DNA from: Deltaproteobacteria bacterium
Lineage (GTDB): Bacteria > Desulfobacterota > Desulfarculia > Adiutricales > Adiutricaceae
Reading direction: 5' to 3'
DNA length: 53,553 nt
Assembly (NCBI GenBank): GCA_031279515.1
Contig: JAITII010000060.1
Location: 1 to 53,553, forward strand
Of this stretch, positions 9,512 to 18,485 are shown one piece after another (within the stretch, counting starts at the first letter, position 1; each line of letters opens with the position of its first letter). Both the position numbers and the translations under genes were made by a program. The notes below the pieces were generated by a model, which saw nothing but the letters and a program-made list of their open reading frames with translations, was not told the DNA's origin and made no database searches.

Positions 9512-10577
9512 CTACGTTTTCCGCTGTAAACTCCGTGCGCCGCGGTAAAAGTATGACCCCTGAGTCGGGTGCTGTGTAGGTATTGGGTATCAGGACCGTA
9601 TTGGGCATGACCTCCACGAGGCCTATCTCCGGCACGTCTACCTTCTGACCCACATGGAGCTGGTTACCGGATGCTAGGTAATAGGAGATATAGCAGGCTA
9701 GGGCTGCCTGGATTTGACAGTCCCAGAGCCCCCAACGGTCTATGATGCCCTCCTTGGCGAATTCTCTGATGGCATTGGGTGAGGAAAAGCCTGTCACAGT
9801 TATATCTTCTTGGGTGAGATGTTTGTCCTTGAGGACCTGGAGTTGGCCAGGAAGAGAGGTGGAGTCATTGCAGATGATGAGATCTACGTCAGGATGCTCC
9901 TCTAGGATTTGCGCTCCCACCAGCAAGGCTTTTTCCGGATCCTGCTCGCTATAGTAATTTTGTGGGTTTAGATTCTCCCAGTTGGGAAAAATGGCCTTTA
10001 TGTAATCTTCGCCCGCCTCTCTCCAGGAGTTTTGATCCGCCACCGAGGCCTGGGAATAATGCCAGACATATTTAATATTGTCGGTTGTGGGGTTCTTGCC
10101 CCTCTTTTCCAGGCTTTTGGCTCCCATCTCCACCAGCATCTTTCCCAGTTGGGAGGGAGTGCCCTGGGAGATCATGATGAGGCGAGCATCTCCGGAAACA
10201 TCCGAATCCCAGGTAGTTACCTTGATTCCGCTAGCTAGTGCCCTTTTTAAGACCCCATCCAAGGCAGTGGCATCCAGTGAGGAGACAGAAATGGCTACGG
10301 CTTTATCCTTTATTGCCTGTTCGATTATTTCTACTTGCTGCTCCACGTTGGCCACAGGACTTCCCCTATAGTCCACCTTGAAACCATGGCGGGCACTATA
10401 GGCCTGAGCACCGGTGTTGGCAGCCTCAAAAAAGGCGTTTCCAGTAATCTTGGGGATAAAGACCACGGTCAACTCTTGGTTATCCGTAACGCCCGAAGGG
10501 GTACTGGCGTTATCAGATTTGCATGCTGAAAGACTAAGCGCAATGGCGAGAGTGAGAACTAATAGAGTTTTATACAT
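9495..10577 (-). CDS. lsrB: LsrB-type sugar/AI-2 binding lipoprotein
   Basis: A 360-residue substrate-binding protein with lipobox LSAC (C19). It resembles E. coli LsrB along its length: FIPKITGNAFF, TTWDSDVSGDA, INQGTP-like SQGTPSQLG, GFSSPN, GLWD, and a C-terminal [19 protein letters not shown]. Of the six AI-2 contacts known in LsrB, K43, D124, D181 and Q182 are present, while the Pro and Ala (PDA in E. coli) are replaced by N237 and S239. The ligand may therefore be AI-2 or another sugar. No permease or ATPase gene is adjacent; the operon continues to a lipoprotein and a hybrid kinase. The start ATG has AAGG nine bases upstream. Confidence 0.8.
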   Translation of the reverse strand: MYKTLLVLTLAIALSLSACKSDNASTPSGVTDNQELTVVFIPKITGNAFFEAANTGAQAYSARHGFKVDYRGSPVANVEQQVEIIEQAIKDKAVAISVSSLDATALDGVLKRALASGIKVTTWDSDVSGDARLIMISQGTPSQLGKMLVEMGAKSLEKRGKNPTTDNIKYVWHYSQASVADQNSWREAGEDYIKAIFPNWENLNPQNYYSEQDPEKALLVGAQILEEHPDVDLIICNDSTSLPGQLQVLKDKHLTQEDITVTGFSSPNAIREFAKEGIIDRWGLWDCQIQAALACYISYYLASGNQLHVGQKVDVPEIGLVEVMPNTVLIPNTYTAPDSGVILLPRRTEFTAENVDDYNF

Positions 10578-11091
10578 GAAAAGTACCTTGAAACTTCAAA
10601 GACTTCCACTTGTGGTTGAGTGTAGAGATAAAGGATTTTGTTTTTATGGGTCCTTGAAGTCAAAATTTTAATATAAGCTCACTAATGGATTAAAATCAAT
10701 CTTTGACAAGGCCTTGGGGGGGAAATTTGCTCTTTTGAGTGTTCTTGAAATTGAAAAGAAGAAAATCGCCAAAAATTATTATTTTTCGATAAAACAATAC
10801 AATTAAAGCACATTGCTAGTCAAATTTGAAGAGCTTTTGGATTTTTATGAGGCTTCAATAAGGCTAGGCCCTCTACTCTGTATCTATTATATATGCTGGA
10901 AGAAGCTTTTGAAAACTGAGGCAAAAAAATTAAGAAAAAAAGCCTAAATAAATAGGCTTAAGTATATAATATAGTATATAAAAATATGCTTAAAATATAT
11001 AATTTAATAATTAAAAGTATATTACAATTTAATTATTGAAAATTATTTTTTTGAGAGCCCAAGAATATTTTTTACCCTCCTGAGGGGAAAT
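10578..11091. other. Non-coding AT-rich stretch upstream of lsrB-like operon
   Basis: About 510 bases between the start of the binding-protein operon and the terminator of the metal ATPase operon, both on the minus strand. It holds the possible promoter above and a nearly pure A/T island at about 10960-11040. No coding frame or RNA gene is seen. Confidence 0.55.
10670..10699 (-). promoter_or_regulatory. Possible promoter of the lsrB-like/kinase operon
   Basis: On the minus strand TTGATT (10694-10699), an 18-base spacer and TATATT (10670-10675) form a reasonable sigma70-type promoter about 95 bases before the binding-protein start. No operator-like repeat stands out. Confidence 0.4.
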
Positions 11092-11120
11092 AAAAAAGGC
11101 GCCTTGCGGCGCCTTTTTTT
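11092..11120 (-). terminator. Strong intrinsic terminator of the ATPase operon
   Basis: GGCGCC, a TTGC loop and GGCGCC (11098-11113), extended by A and T runs on both sides, give a 12-bp stem followed by U-rich sequence in both directions. The last base pairs overlap the stop codon of the HMA-like gene. Confidence 0.9.
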
Positions 11121-11661
11121 AAGCGGGTAAAACAGGTGGCATAGGCCCTTGGGGGGTTTTGGGGCCCCCACCAAAGGGGAAGAGCCTTAGAAAGTCACCT
11201 AATTTAGAGCGGCGCCTTCTATATTTCTTATAGGCATTTTTGCGATTGTGCCATAAGTGCTCCACCACCATCTCTAGGAAAAAGAGGCCAATTAGGATGT
11301 GGATCTTTTTGCTGCCTGCAAAACCTGAAACCACAAGTGATAGGAGTGCAAAGGTAAGGCTTATGGTATCTCCCCAAGGGTCTAATTCGCTTTGGCATTT
11401 TACATCAGCTGTTTTTTCGGCGTTCTCTAGATACTGCAAAAAGGTTTGGAAGGCGTCGGGGTCAAGTTTTCCTAGCATTTTGGCCGCTTCCATCGTATCT
11501 AGGACCTTTTCATCGTAGAAGATGAGGATGGAGCCGGTGCGAGGGTTGTGTTCCACTTTAGTAACGCCCTTTATGGCTTCCACTTCATCTATGGGATAGG
11601 AGGGATTTTTAAATGCTTCTCTGCGGAGCCTCACCCTCCCTCTGATAGCGCTTGCCAACAC
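11119..11661 (-). CDS. HMA-like domain membrane protein, partner of metal ATPase
   Basis: A 180-residue protein. The first 80 residues look like a heavy-metal-associated-type ferredoxin fold without the CxxC metal motif (IRGRVRLRRE...VTKVEHNPRTGSILIFYDE). A hydrophobic segment follows at about 100-130, then a basic stretch KKYRRRRSK and a Pro/Gly-rich tail. The same pattern, GRMRIRV...GSILVLYE, occurs at the N-terminus of the adjacent ATPase, so the two are probably related modules. The gene starts with GTG overlapping the ATPase stop (TAGTG), indicating translational coupling. It is likely a chaperone-like or regulatory partner of the pump; metal binding by this domain is doubtful. Confidence 0.7.
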   Translation of the reverse strand: MLASAIRGRVRLRREAFKNPSYPIDEVEAIKGVTKVEHNPRTGSILIFYDEKVLDTMEAAKMLGKLDPDAFQTFLQYLENAEKTADVKCQSELDPWGDTISLTFALLSLVVSGFAGSKKIHILIGLFFLEMVVEHLWHNRKNAYKKYRRRRSKLGDFLRLFPFGGGPKTPQGPMPPVLPA

Positions 11662-13787
11662 TATTGATCCTCCTTGGGTTTAGGTTTCAGTTTTTCATCC
11701 TTATTCAGAAAAGGTCTAGTGGCCCTGGCAGCAACCAGGCAAGTGGTGCCGTTGTGGAGTATGGATACTAAGGTAGGGCCTGCTACCCCGAAGAGCCCGA
11801 GACCCAAAAAGAAGCTATTTAAGATGACTATGGCCCAGTAGTTTTCATGGATGCGGGTCATGGTCCTCTCAGCTAAGAGCCTGGCTATGGGAAGGGCATC
11901 CAAGCGACCATTTAAAAGCTGGACATTGGCTACGTCTTTGGCCAATTCAGAGCCATCGGATAAGGCTACGCCCACACAAGAAAGGGAGAGGGCCGCCGAA
12001 TCATTGAGGCCATCGCCCACCATCATGATGTGTTTGCCCTCTTTGGAGAGCTGGGACAGATAGGCCGCCTTGTCGTCGGGTAAGAGCTCAGCCTTATGCT
12101 CATCAAAGCCTAAGGTATCGGCCATGTTGCGGGCCGTGGACTTTAAGTCCCCGGTTAACATTATAGTCTTTTCTATTCCCAATTTCTTGAGCTCTGCCAA
12201 AGTTTCCTTAGCTCTATAGCGGATTTTATCGCTTATGGCTATGATTGCCGCAAGTTTGCCTTCCACAGCCAGATAGATCATGCTGTGGCCACTATCTGCT
12301 ATCTTTTTGGCAATTTGTTCAGCCTCGTCCGTCCAGGGTACATTTTCGTCTTCCACCAGGAAGTGGTGGCTTCCTAAAAGTACCCTCTTACCCCGCCAAG
12401 TAGAGGAAATCCCATGGGCTACAACGTATTCCACCTTTGTGTGTTCCTCTTGATGGCTTAAGTGCTCTTTTTTAGCCTGGTTTACCACGGCCCGGCCCAC
12501 TGGATGGGGGAAATGCTCCTCTAAGCAGGCGGCCAGCCTTAAGGCTTCATCATGGTTAAAGGGAGGAAAGGGAATGACCTCGTAGACTTGTGGTTTGGCC
12601 TCAGTTAGGGTACCGGTCTTATCGAAGACGCAGGTATCCGCTATGGCCAATTCCTCTAAGTACCTGCCGCCCTTTACCAGGATCCCTGACTCATTGCCCT
12701 CCCGCATCGCAGAGAGGACCGCAATGGGGGTAGATAGCCTGATGGCGCAGGAATAGTCCACCAAGAGGGCGTTGCCAGCTTTATAGAGGCTTCCGGAAAC
12801 CAAATAGGTGACCAGGGCCAAGAGGAAGTTATAGGGAACTATGGCGTCAGCCATGCGCTCTGCCCGGCCCTGAAGCCCAGACTTAGATTCTTCTGACTCC
12901 TTTATATATTCCATGATGGAGCGGATCCTGGTGCTTCCGCCCACCCTGGAGGCCTTGATGAATATTTCTCCTTCCTCCACGCTAGTACCGGCAAAGACCG
13001 CACCGCCGTGTTCCTTGTGGACCGGCAGGGGTTCACCTGTCATGGTGGCTTGGTTCACCATGGCAACCCCTTTTTCCACTACTCCGTCCACAGGGATGAG
13101 GCCTCCGGCCTGGACTATGACCAGGGAACCCTCCTTTAGGGTGGATTCAGAGACCTGCATGGGCTGGCCATCAGGACCAGGTACCCAGACCTTCTCTTCC
13201 GGGCCTTTGAGGCTGTGGAAGAGCACGGCCAGGGATCTGCGCCTGGTCCAGGCTTCCAGGTAGTTGGACAAGGAGAAGAAAAAGAGCAGGGTCCCTGCGG
13301 AACTGTAGTCCTTCCGCAGGAAACAAACTGAAAGGGCCACAGCATCCAACACTTCCACCGAAAGGGTGTTGCGCCACAAGAGGCGTTTGGCTCCTTCCAA
13401 GACATAGGGGATTGCCCTTATGAAATTTAAAGCTATCCTCACCGGCATGGGCAGAAAGATTCTTTTTAGGAAAGCTATCCAGATGGGGTTATAGGGTAGT
13501 GGAGCTTCTTCTCCCACAGAATGGCTTTTGGGCTCTAAGGCGGAGACAGGGTGCCAGCCTCTGCATTCGAAGTCATCAAAGTTCTTCAAAATGAAAAGGC
13601 GTCGTTGGGGGCTGTCCTCATAGAGTACCAGAATGCTACCGGAAATTCGGCTGTAGGAGACATACTTGACCTCACCTTGTTTCATAAGATTAGAAGCCAG
13701 TCTGTCGAAGTCATCTTTTCCGAGACTTTGGGGCTGAACCCTTATCCGCATCCTCCCGCGGAGGTCTGAAATGACGCGACCCTGCAT
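11661..13787 (-). CDS. P1B-type heavy-metal translocating ATPase
   Basis: A 708-residue P-type ATPase. An HMA-like N-terminal domain lacks CxxC; then come membrane helices, the actuator motif TGEP (near 250), the ion-path motif DYSCAIRLSTP (344-354) in place of the usual CPC or SPC, phosphorylation site D389 in DKTGTLT, the P1B hallmark HP pair (H428-P429), and GDGLND (591-596). It should pump a transition metal across the inner membrane; the unusual SCA motif makes the metal uncertain (CtpC-like Mn/Zn or Fe export are options). The frame extends to 13922, but the start is placed at ATG 13787 because the upstream gene occupies the extra region and AAGGAGG lies at its end. It is the middle gene of a three-gene operon. 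Confidence 0.9.
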   Translation of the reverse strand: MQGRVISDLRGRMRIRVQPQSLGKDDFDRLASNLMKQGEVKYVSYSRISGSILVLYEDSPQRRLFILKNFDDFECRGWHPVSALEPKSHSVGEEAPLPYNPIWIAFLKRIFLPMPVRIALNFIRAIPYVLEGAKRLLWRNTLSVEVLDAVALSVCFLRKDYSSAGTLLFFFSLSNYLEAWTRRRSLAVLFHSLKGPEEKVWVPGPDGQPMQVSESTLKEGSLVIVQAGGLIPVDGVVEKGVAMVNQATMTGEPLPVHKEHGGAVFAGTSVEEGEIFIKASRVGGSTRIRSIMEYIKESEESKSGLQGRAERMADAIVPYNFLLALVTYLVSGSLYKAGNALLVDYSCAIRLSTPIAVLSAMREGNESGILVKGGRYLEELAIADTCVFDKTGTLTEAKPQVYEVIPFPPFNHDEALRLAACLEEHFPHPVGRAVVNQAKKEHLSHQEEHTKVEYVVAHGISSTWRGKRVLLGSHHFLVEDENVPWTDEAEQIAKKIADSGHSMIYLAVEGKLAAIIAISDKIRYRAKETLAELKKLGIEKTIMLTGDLKSTARNMADTLGFDEHKAELLPDDKAAYLSQLSKEGKHIMMVGDGLNDSAALSLSCVGVALSDGSELAKDVANVQLLNGRLDALPIARLLAERTMTRIHENYWAIVILNSFFLGLGLFGVAGPTLVSILHNGTTCLVAARATRPFLNKDEKLKPKPKEDQ

Positions 13788-13794
13788 GAGTTTA

Positions 13795-14040
13795 TTAGGC
13801 CTCCTTAGTTGGTTCCGTCTGACGGTCCTGGGCTTTCTGATCCGCTTCAGCGATGATATCGGAGACATTCTCCTTGCCCTTTTCCAGAGCGGATTCAACC
13901 TTCCTCTTGGCGGTGATCCCATAGCTAATGGCTTCAGTTACGCCTGAGCGCAAGGGGGAGGGGCGACCAGAAACAAGGGTAGTTGTGATAGCGCCTACTA
14001 CGACGCCGATACCTAAAAAGATCCACTTAATCTTATTCAT
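13795..14040 (-). CDS. Small single-helix membrane protein
   Basis: An 81-residue protein: an N-terminal helix (about residues 4-23, IKWIFLGIGVVVGAITTTLV) followed by a charged, probably helical tail rich in Lys, Glu and Ala. It resembles YtxH-like small proteins in layout only. The frame opens 15 codons earlier, but AAGGAG six bases before ATG 14040 fixes the start. Its last codons contain the ribosome binding site of the ATPase gene, which begins seven bases after its stop, so it is the first gene of the metal ATPase operon and may be a small subunit or assembly factor. I do not recognise a named family. Confidence 0.7.
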   Translation of the reverse strand: MNKIKWIFLGIGVVVGAITTTLVSGRPSPLRSGVTEAISYGITAKRKVESALEKGKENVSDIIAEADQKAQDRQTEPTKEA

Positions 14041-14069
14041 AGCATTCTCCTTTTTGGAACTATTTTGGT

Positions 14070-14098
14070 AAATAAAAGACCTCAACTATTTTCGTCAA
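14070..14098 (-). promoter_or_regulatory. Possible promoter of the metal ATPase operon
   Basis: On the minus strand TTGACG (14093-14098), a 17-base spacer and TTATTT (14070-14075) lie 30 bases upstream of the first gene. The -10 element is weak. Confidence 0.35.
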
Positions 14099-15774
14099 TA
14101 AGGTTATAACACCTGAAATATGGCTTTGCAAGTTTCATTTGAAGAAAATGGTAAGCTTTTTTATTGACATAGGTTATCAACAGCAATAAGCCTCAGTTAT
14201 ATTTTTACCTTCAAAATATGAAAGCCATAAGTAGCGGTACATTTAAAACTTGTAATTGAGATTAATTAGCAATATTCCCATAGTAGTAAGCTTCAAAGAG
14301 GAAAAAAATTTTTTTCTGTCCCTAAATAAAACAGGGCGCTAGAGGTTAAATGGAGGCTAATTAATACTCGCAATAATTCTGTAGATTTTCTAGCGCTACT
14401 AGCTACCTAGAAAAAAACCGTTTCTTTAAGGAAAAGCAGCTATCAAGATGGCCAGTAGATTTTTAGCAAGAAGAGGCTAGGATTTTTTGGCAAAGCTTTT
14501 AATGAAAATCCAGGCCTAAAAGCTGGAAAAGCAGCTCCAAAAGCAACAATTGTTTAATACCTTTTATGATAAATGCGCCTAATTTTGGGAATTTTAGCAT
14601 TTAAAATCTAATTTTTTGAGGTGAAATTATTTACATTTTGCGGCCAAAGGACTTTTAAAGAGACTTTGGAAAAAGTATGTCTCTGGGGGAAACAATATTT
14701 GCTAACAAAAGAGGCGCTTTCATGTTGCCAAAAATAAGCTTCCTGCCTTAGGCAGTTGGCATACACCTATTTAAGATAAGAATTATTACAGTTTTGTCAA
14801 GTGTTAGGTGAAAGCCTAGGGGCCAGAAGGTGGCAAGTTTAAAAAAAAGCTAGACATTATCTGAGTTTTCTAGGCCAGGGCGTATAATTTTCCTTAGCTT
14901 TTTCGTTATATTTAGGAGCTTGGTTAAAGCCATCTAAAATCGTACCTAAAGATAGTTGCCAAGGGGGGGATATTTTGTAAACAGCCAATTTTTTTTTGGC
15001 TATATCAATGAAAGAGATTTGCAGGATAGATTAGGGTAAAAGATGCTTTAAAATCTTAGAGAAATATCCTATTAAAAACCAAGGAATACAAACTCAATTC
15101 TCCATAGAATCTATCATCCAAATTAGAAGCTTTAGCAGTTGGAAATTTTTATAAATGAAATTAGCTCTATCATAAATAGCCGCAATTTTGAGCTAAAAAA
15201 ATTAACTATTTAGCTTAGATGCTCTTGGAAAATTAATACCATGGGAAAGCATGTGAACATACGAAAGAGCTTTAAAATCCCTAAGGGCTAAGGATAAGCT
15301 CCAGCATGCTTTGCCAAGCATCTCTAGGCCCATCACCTTACTAATTGTTAAGGGCCAAGGGGCAGCTTTTAAGACCTAATCTCAAATTGATGCCTTTACT
15401 TAGGCTAAGGTGCTAAACTTTAAGCAGGCAGGGTTATATAGTATAAAATTAAAAGTATTCCACTAAAAGTTGTATCTTGTCGTATTATTTTCCATTGCCC
15501 AGCCACTATCTTGCATTTTTCTTGCATTTTTTTGGGCCATTTTATCTCTTTTATGGATTTGCCTTTTACATAAGCAACTGTAGCCTTAGCTTAATCTATT
15601 TAAAAATCTGTGCCCAAAAGCCCAATACCTAAGGGAGCTTTTTAATTAGCCGGGATTAGCATTTAAAGGTAAAAAAAGGGAAAAAAACCTTGCTAATAGG
15701 CGTAATATAAGTCTAAAATAGCTTTTTATTGTTATGGTATTAATATCTGTATCAGATTCGAAAGGATATCCATC
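14099..15774. other. Long non-coding stretch before argG
   Basis: About 1.68 kb with no credible coding frame on either strand and no tRNA. The only local structure I noted is a nested inverted repeat at about 14726-14761 (TGCCAA ... CTGCC TTA GGCAG ... TTGGCA). The argG leader near 15700-15774 has AAAGGA eight bases before the start codon. The region could be decayed coding DNA or an unrecognised RNA; nothing supports either firmly. Confidence 0.5.
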
Positions 15775-16995
15775 ATGGCCGAAATGAAGGCTCCAAAAGC
15801 GAAGAAAATAGTACTCGCCTATTCCGGCGGTTTGGACACTTCGATAATCCTTAAATGGCTAAAAACTGACTATGGGGCACAAGAGGTCATAGCCTTTTGC
15901 GCAGACGTGGGTCAAGCCGAGGAGTTGGATGGACTGGAGGAAAAAGCCCTTAAGACAGGTGCCTCCAAATGCATTATCCGGGATCTTACTGAAGAGTTCA
16001 CTAGGGACTATGTATTTCCGGCCATCAGGGCCAATGCCATCTACGAGGGCCAGTACCTATTGGGTACCTCCCTGGCTCGTCCTGTCATAGCCAAGCACAT
16101 GGTGGAGATTGCCCGCCAGGAAGGCGCTACTGCCGTGGCCCATGGCGCCACAGGCAAGGGTAATGACCAGGTGCGCTTTGAGCTTACCACCATGGCCTTG
16201 GATAAGGATCTGTTAACTATAGCCCCCTGGCGGGAGTGGACCTTTACTTCCCGCACGGAGCTCATAGACTACGCCAAGGCCAATGGGATCCCCGTGCCTG
16301 TCACTGTGGAAAAACCCTATAGCACGGACAGGAACCTCTTGCACATCAGTTTTGAGGGCGGGATCTTAGAGGACCCCTGGAACGAGCCCAAAGAGGACAT
16401 GTTTCTCCTTACAGTAGATCCCCAGAAGGCACCTGACGTGCCCCTTTACCTTACTATAGGTTTTGAAAAGGGAAACGCTGTATCAGTTGATGGCAAGGCT
16501 ATGACTCCGGCACAGCTTTTAAGGGAGCTAAATTCCTTAGCCGGTCACAACGGAGTAGGCAGGGTGGACATTGTGGAGAGCCGCTTTGTGGGAATGAAAA
16601 GCAGAGGCGTCTACGAGACCCCTGGGGGCACAGTGCTTCTCTTTGCCCATAGGAACATGGAGTCCATAACCTTGGATAGGGAGATAATTAGTCTAAAAGA
16701 TTCCTTGATTCCCCGCTATGCCTCCATGGTGTACAACGGTTTCTGGTTCTCCCCTGAAAGGGAGGCCCTCCAGACCCTGATTGACGGCACCCAAGAGAAG
16801 GTGACTGGCGAGGTGAGGATAAAGCTCTACAAGGGCGGCATGTGGACAGTTGGCCGCAGATCACCTTATTCGCTCTATGCGCCGGAGTTTGCCACCTTTG
16901 AAAAGGACGAGGTGTACAACCAGGCTGATGCCGGTGGTTTCATCAGGATAAATGGCTTAAGGTTGCGCATCCCCTTATTTTTGGACAGAGATTAA
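15775..16995 (+). CDS. argG: Argininosuccinate synthase
   Basis: A 406-residue enzyme joining citrulline and aspartate with ATP in arginine synthesis. The PP-loop motif AYSGGLDTS lies at about residues 15-23; further hallmarks are [63 protein letters not shown] and [10 protein letters not shown]. Length and motif order are typical of the family. The start ATG at 15775 is preceded by AAAGGA. argH begins five bases after its stop, so the two form an operon. A long AT-rich leader lies upstream; no ArgR box could be assigned by eye. Confidence 0.97.
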   Translation: MAEMKAPKAKKIVLAYSGGLDTSIILKWLKTDYGAQEVIAFCADVGQAEELDGLEEKALKTGASKCIIRDLTEEFTRDYVFPAIRANAIYEGQYLLGTSLARPVIAKHMVEIARQEGATAVAHGATGKGNDQVRFELTTMALDKDLLTIAPWREWTFTSRTELIDYAKANGIPVPVTVEKPYSTDRNLLHISFEGGILEDPWNEPKEDMFLLTVDPQKAPDVPLYLTIGFEKGNAVSVDGKAMTPAQLLRELNSLAGHNGVGRVDIVESRFVGMKSRGVYETPGGTVLLFAHRNMESITLDREIISLKDSLIPRYASMVYNGFWFSPEREALQTLIDGTQEKVTGEVRIKLYKGGMWTVGRRSPYSLYAPEFATFEKDEVYNQADAGGFIRINGLRLRIPLFLDRD

Positions 16996-17000
16996 AGATT

Positions 17001-18485
17001 ATGGAAAAAAAAGGTCCAAAAGCGGACGATCCTAAGAGCCCAGCTCCCGAAGCTGGGGCCCGGCACCTTTCGGGTCCCTTAAAAGAAGAGATGGACCCCT
17101 TTCTGGCTGAGGCCTCAGTATCTGTGGGCTTTGACCAGAAGCTGGCCTACGTGGATATCCTAGGAAGCCTAGCCCACAGTGCCATGCTGGCAAAGATAGG
17201 GATCCTTAGCCCGGAAGAGCACAAAAATGTGGAAAAGGCTCTCTTGGACATGTTTAGCGAGGTCCTAGGGGAAAGGCCCCAGACATTCAAGTGGCAAGAC
17301 TCCTTAGAAGACGTCCACATGAACATAGAAAGCGAGCTTATAAAGAGGGTGGGGGAAGCCGGGGAAAAGCTCCACACAGCTCGCAGCCGCAATGACCAGG
17401 TGGCCCTAGATGAGCTCTTATATCTAAGGTCCAAGAGCCATTTTTTAAGGCGTAGCCTCATAGAACTTAGAAGCGCCCTAGTTCTAAGGGCAAGTGAGGT
17501 GCCTAATAGCCCAATGCCTGGCTATACTCACATGCAGCGCGCCCAGCCGGTCCTTTTAGCCCATCATTTATTGGCCTACTATCAGATCTTTACCCGGGAT
17601 TTCATCCGCTTCGGGTTTCACTTGGAAAACCTAGATAGCATGCCCTTGGGAGCAGGGGCCCTGGCAGGTACCTCCATACCCATAGCTCCAGAGATGGTGG
17701 CAAGTGAGCTGGGTTTTGTCCGTCTTGCTGAAAACAGCTTAGATGCTGTCTCTTCCAGGGACAAGGTCTTGGAGTTCTTATCCCTGGGTGCCATCCTGGC
17801 GGTCAATCTTTCCAGGTTAGCCCAGGAACTTGTGCTCTGGAGTAGCTCTGAATTCGGCTTTATCAGTTTTCCCGATAGCCTCTGCACCACCAGCAGCATG
17901 ATGCCCCACAAGCGTAACCCCGATGGGGCTGAGCTGGTGCGGGGCAAGAGCGGCAGGGTCATAGGGAACTTAGTAACAGTTTTAACCATGGTCAAAGGAT
18001 TGCCCTTGTCATATAACAGGGACCTCCAGGAGGACAAGGAGCCCCTCTTTGATACTGCGGAGACCTTGGGGGTGTGCGTGAACCTTACAGTCAATATGGT
18101 TAAAGGCATTAAGTTCAATCTGGAAAGCATGCGCGAGGCTGCCGATGACCCCTATGTGGGAGCTACCGACATTGCCGATAGCTTGGTATTAAAAGGCGTT
18201 CCTTTTCGCAAGGCCCATCACCAGGTGGGAGCTCTGGTGCAATACGCTATGGAGGAAAAAAAGGGTTTAAGGGACCTTACTCATGAGGAGCTATTGAGGT
18301 TCTGCCCTCTGGCAGACCCTCTAATACTCACCCGCCTCAATACTGAAAGTCTGATAAAATCCAGGGACACAAGTCCAGGAGCTACAGCTCCTTTACGAGT
18401 TTCCGAAAGGCTAGAGGAGGCTAAAAAGGCGATAGAAGAGGACAAGAAGGCAACAGAGCATGACTTTATCCGTACCAACTACTGA
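17001..18485 (+). CDS. argH: Argininosuccinate lyase
   Basis: A 494-residue fumarase/aspartase superfamily enzyme that splits argininosuccinate into arginine and fumarate. Visible motifs are DVHMNIE, LHTARSRNDQVALD, MPGYTHMQRAQPVLLAHH, the MPLGAGALAGTS loop, and the signature TSSMMPHKRNPDGAE with the catalytic loop Ser. About 25-30 extra residues precede the usual N-terminus (PDDPKSPAPEAG-like spacer). It follows argG by five bases. Its last 26 bases overlap the start of the lipoprotein gene, which indicates one transcript for argG-argH-lipoprotein. Confidence 0.97.
   Translation: MEKKGPKADDPKSPAPEAGARHLSGPLKEEMDPFLAEASVSVGFDQKLAYVDILGSLAHSAMLAKIGILSPEEHKNVEKALLDMFSEVLGERPQTFKWQDSLEDVHMNIESELIKRVGEAGEKLHTARSRNDQVALDELLYLRSKSHFLRRSLIELRSALVLRASEVPNSPMPGYTHMQRAQPVLLAHHLLAYYQIFTRDFIRFGFHLENLDSMPLGAGALAGTSIPIAPEMVASELGFVRLAENSLDAVSSRDKVLEFLSLGAILAVNLSRLAQELVLWSSSEFGFISFPDSLCTTSSMMPHKRNPDGAELVRGKSGRVIGNLVTVLTMVKGLPLSYNRDLQEDKEPLFDTAETLGVCVNLTVNMVKGIKFNLESMREAADDPYVGATDIADSLVLKGVPFRKAHHQVGALVQYAMEEKKGLRDLTHEELLRFCPLADPLILTRLNTESLIKSRDTSPGATAPLRVSERLEEAKKAIEEDKKATEHDFIRTNY

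Noticed and set aside
13788..13922. N-terminal extension of the metal ATPase
   Set aside because: It lies over the upstream gene and is an Arg-rich out-of-frame translation; the ribosome binding site favours ATG 13787.
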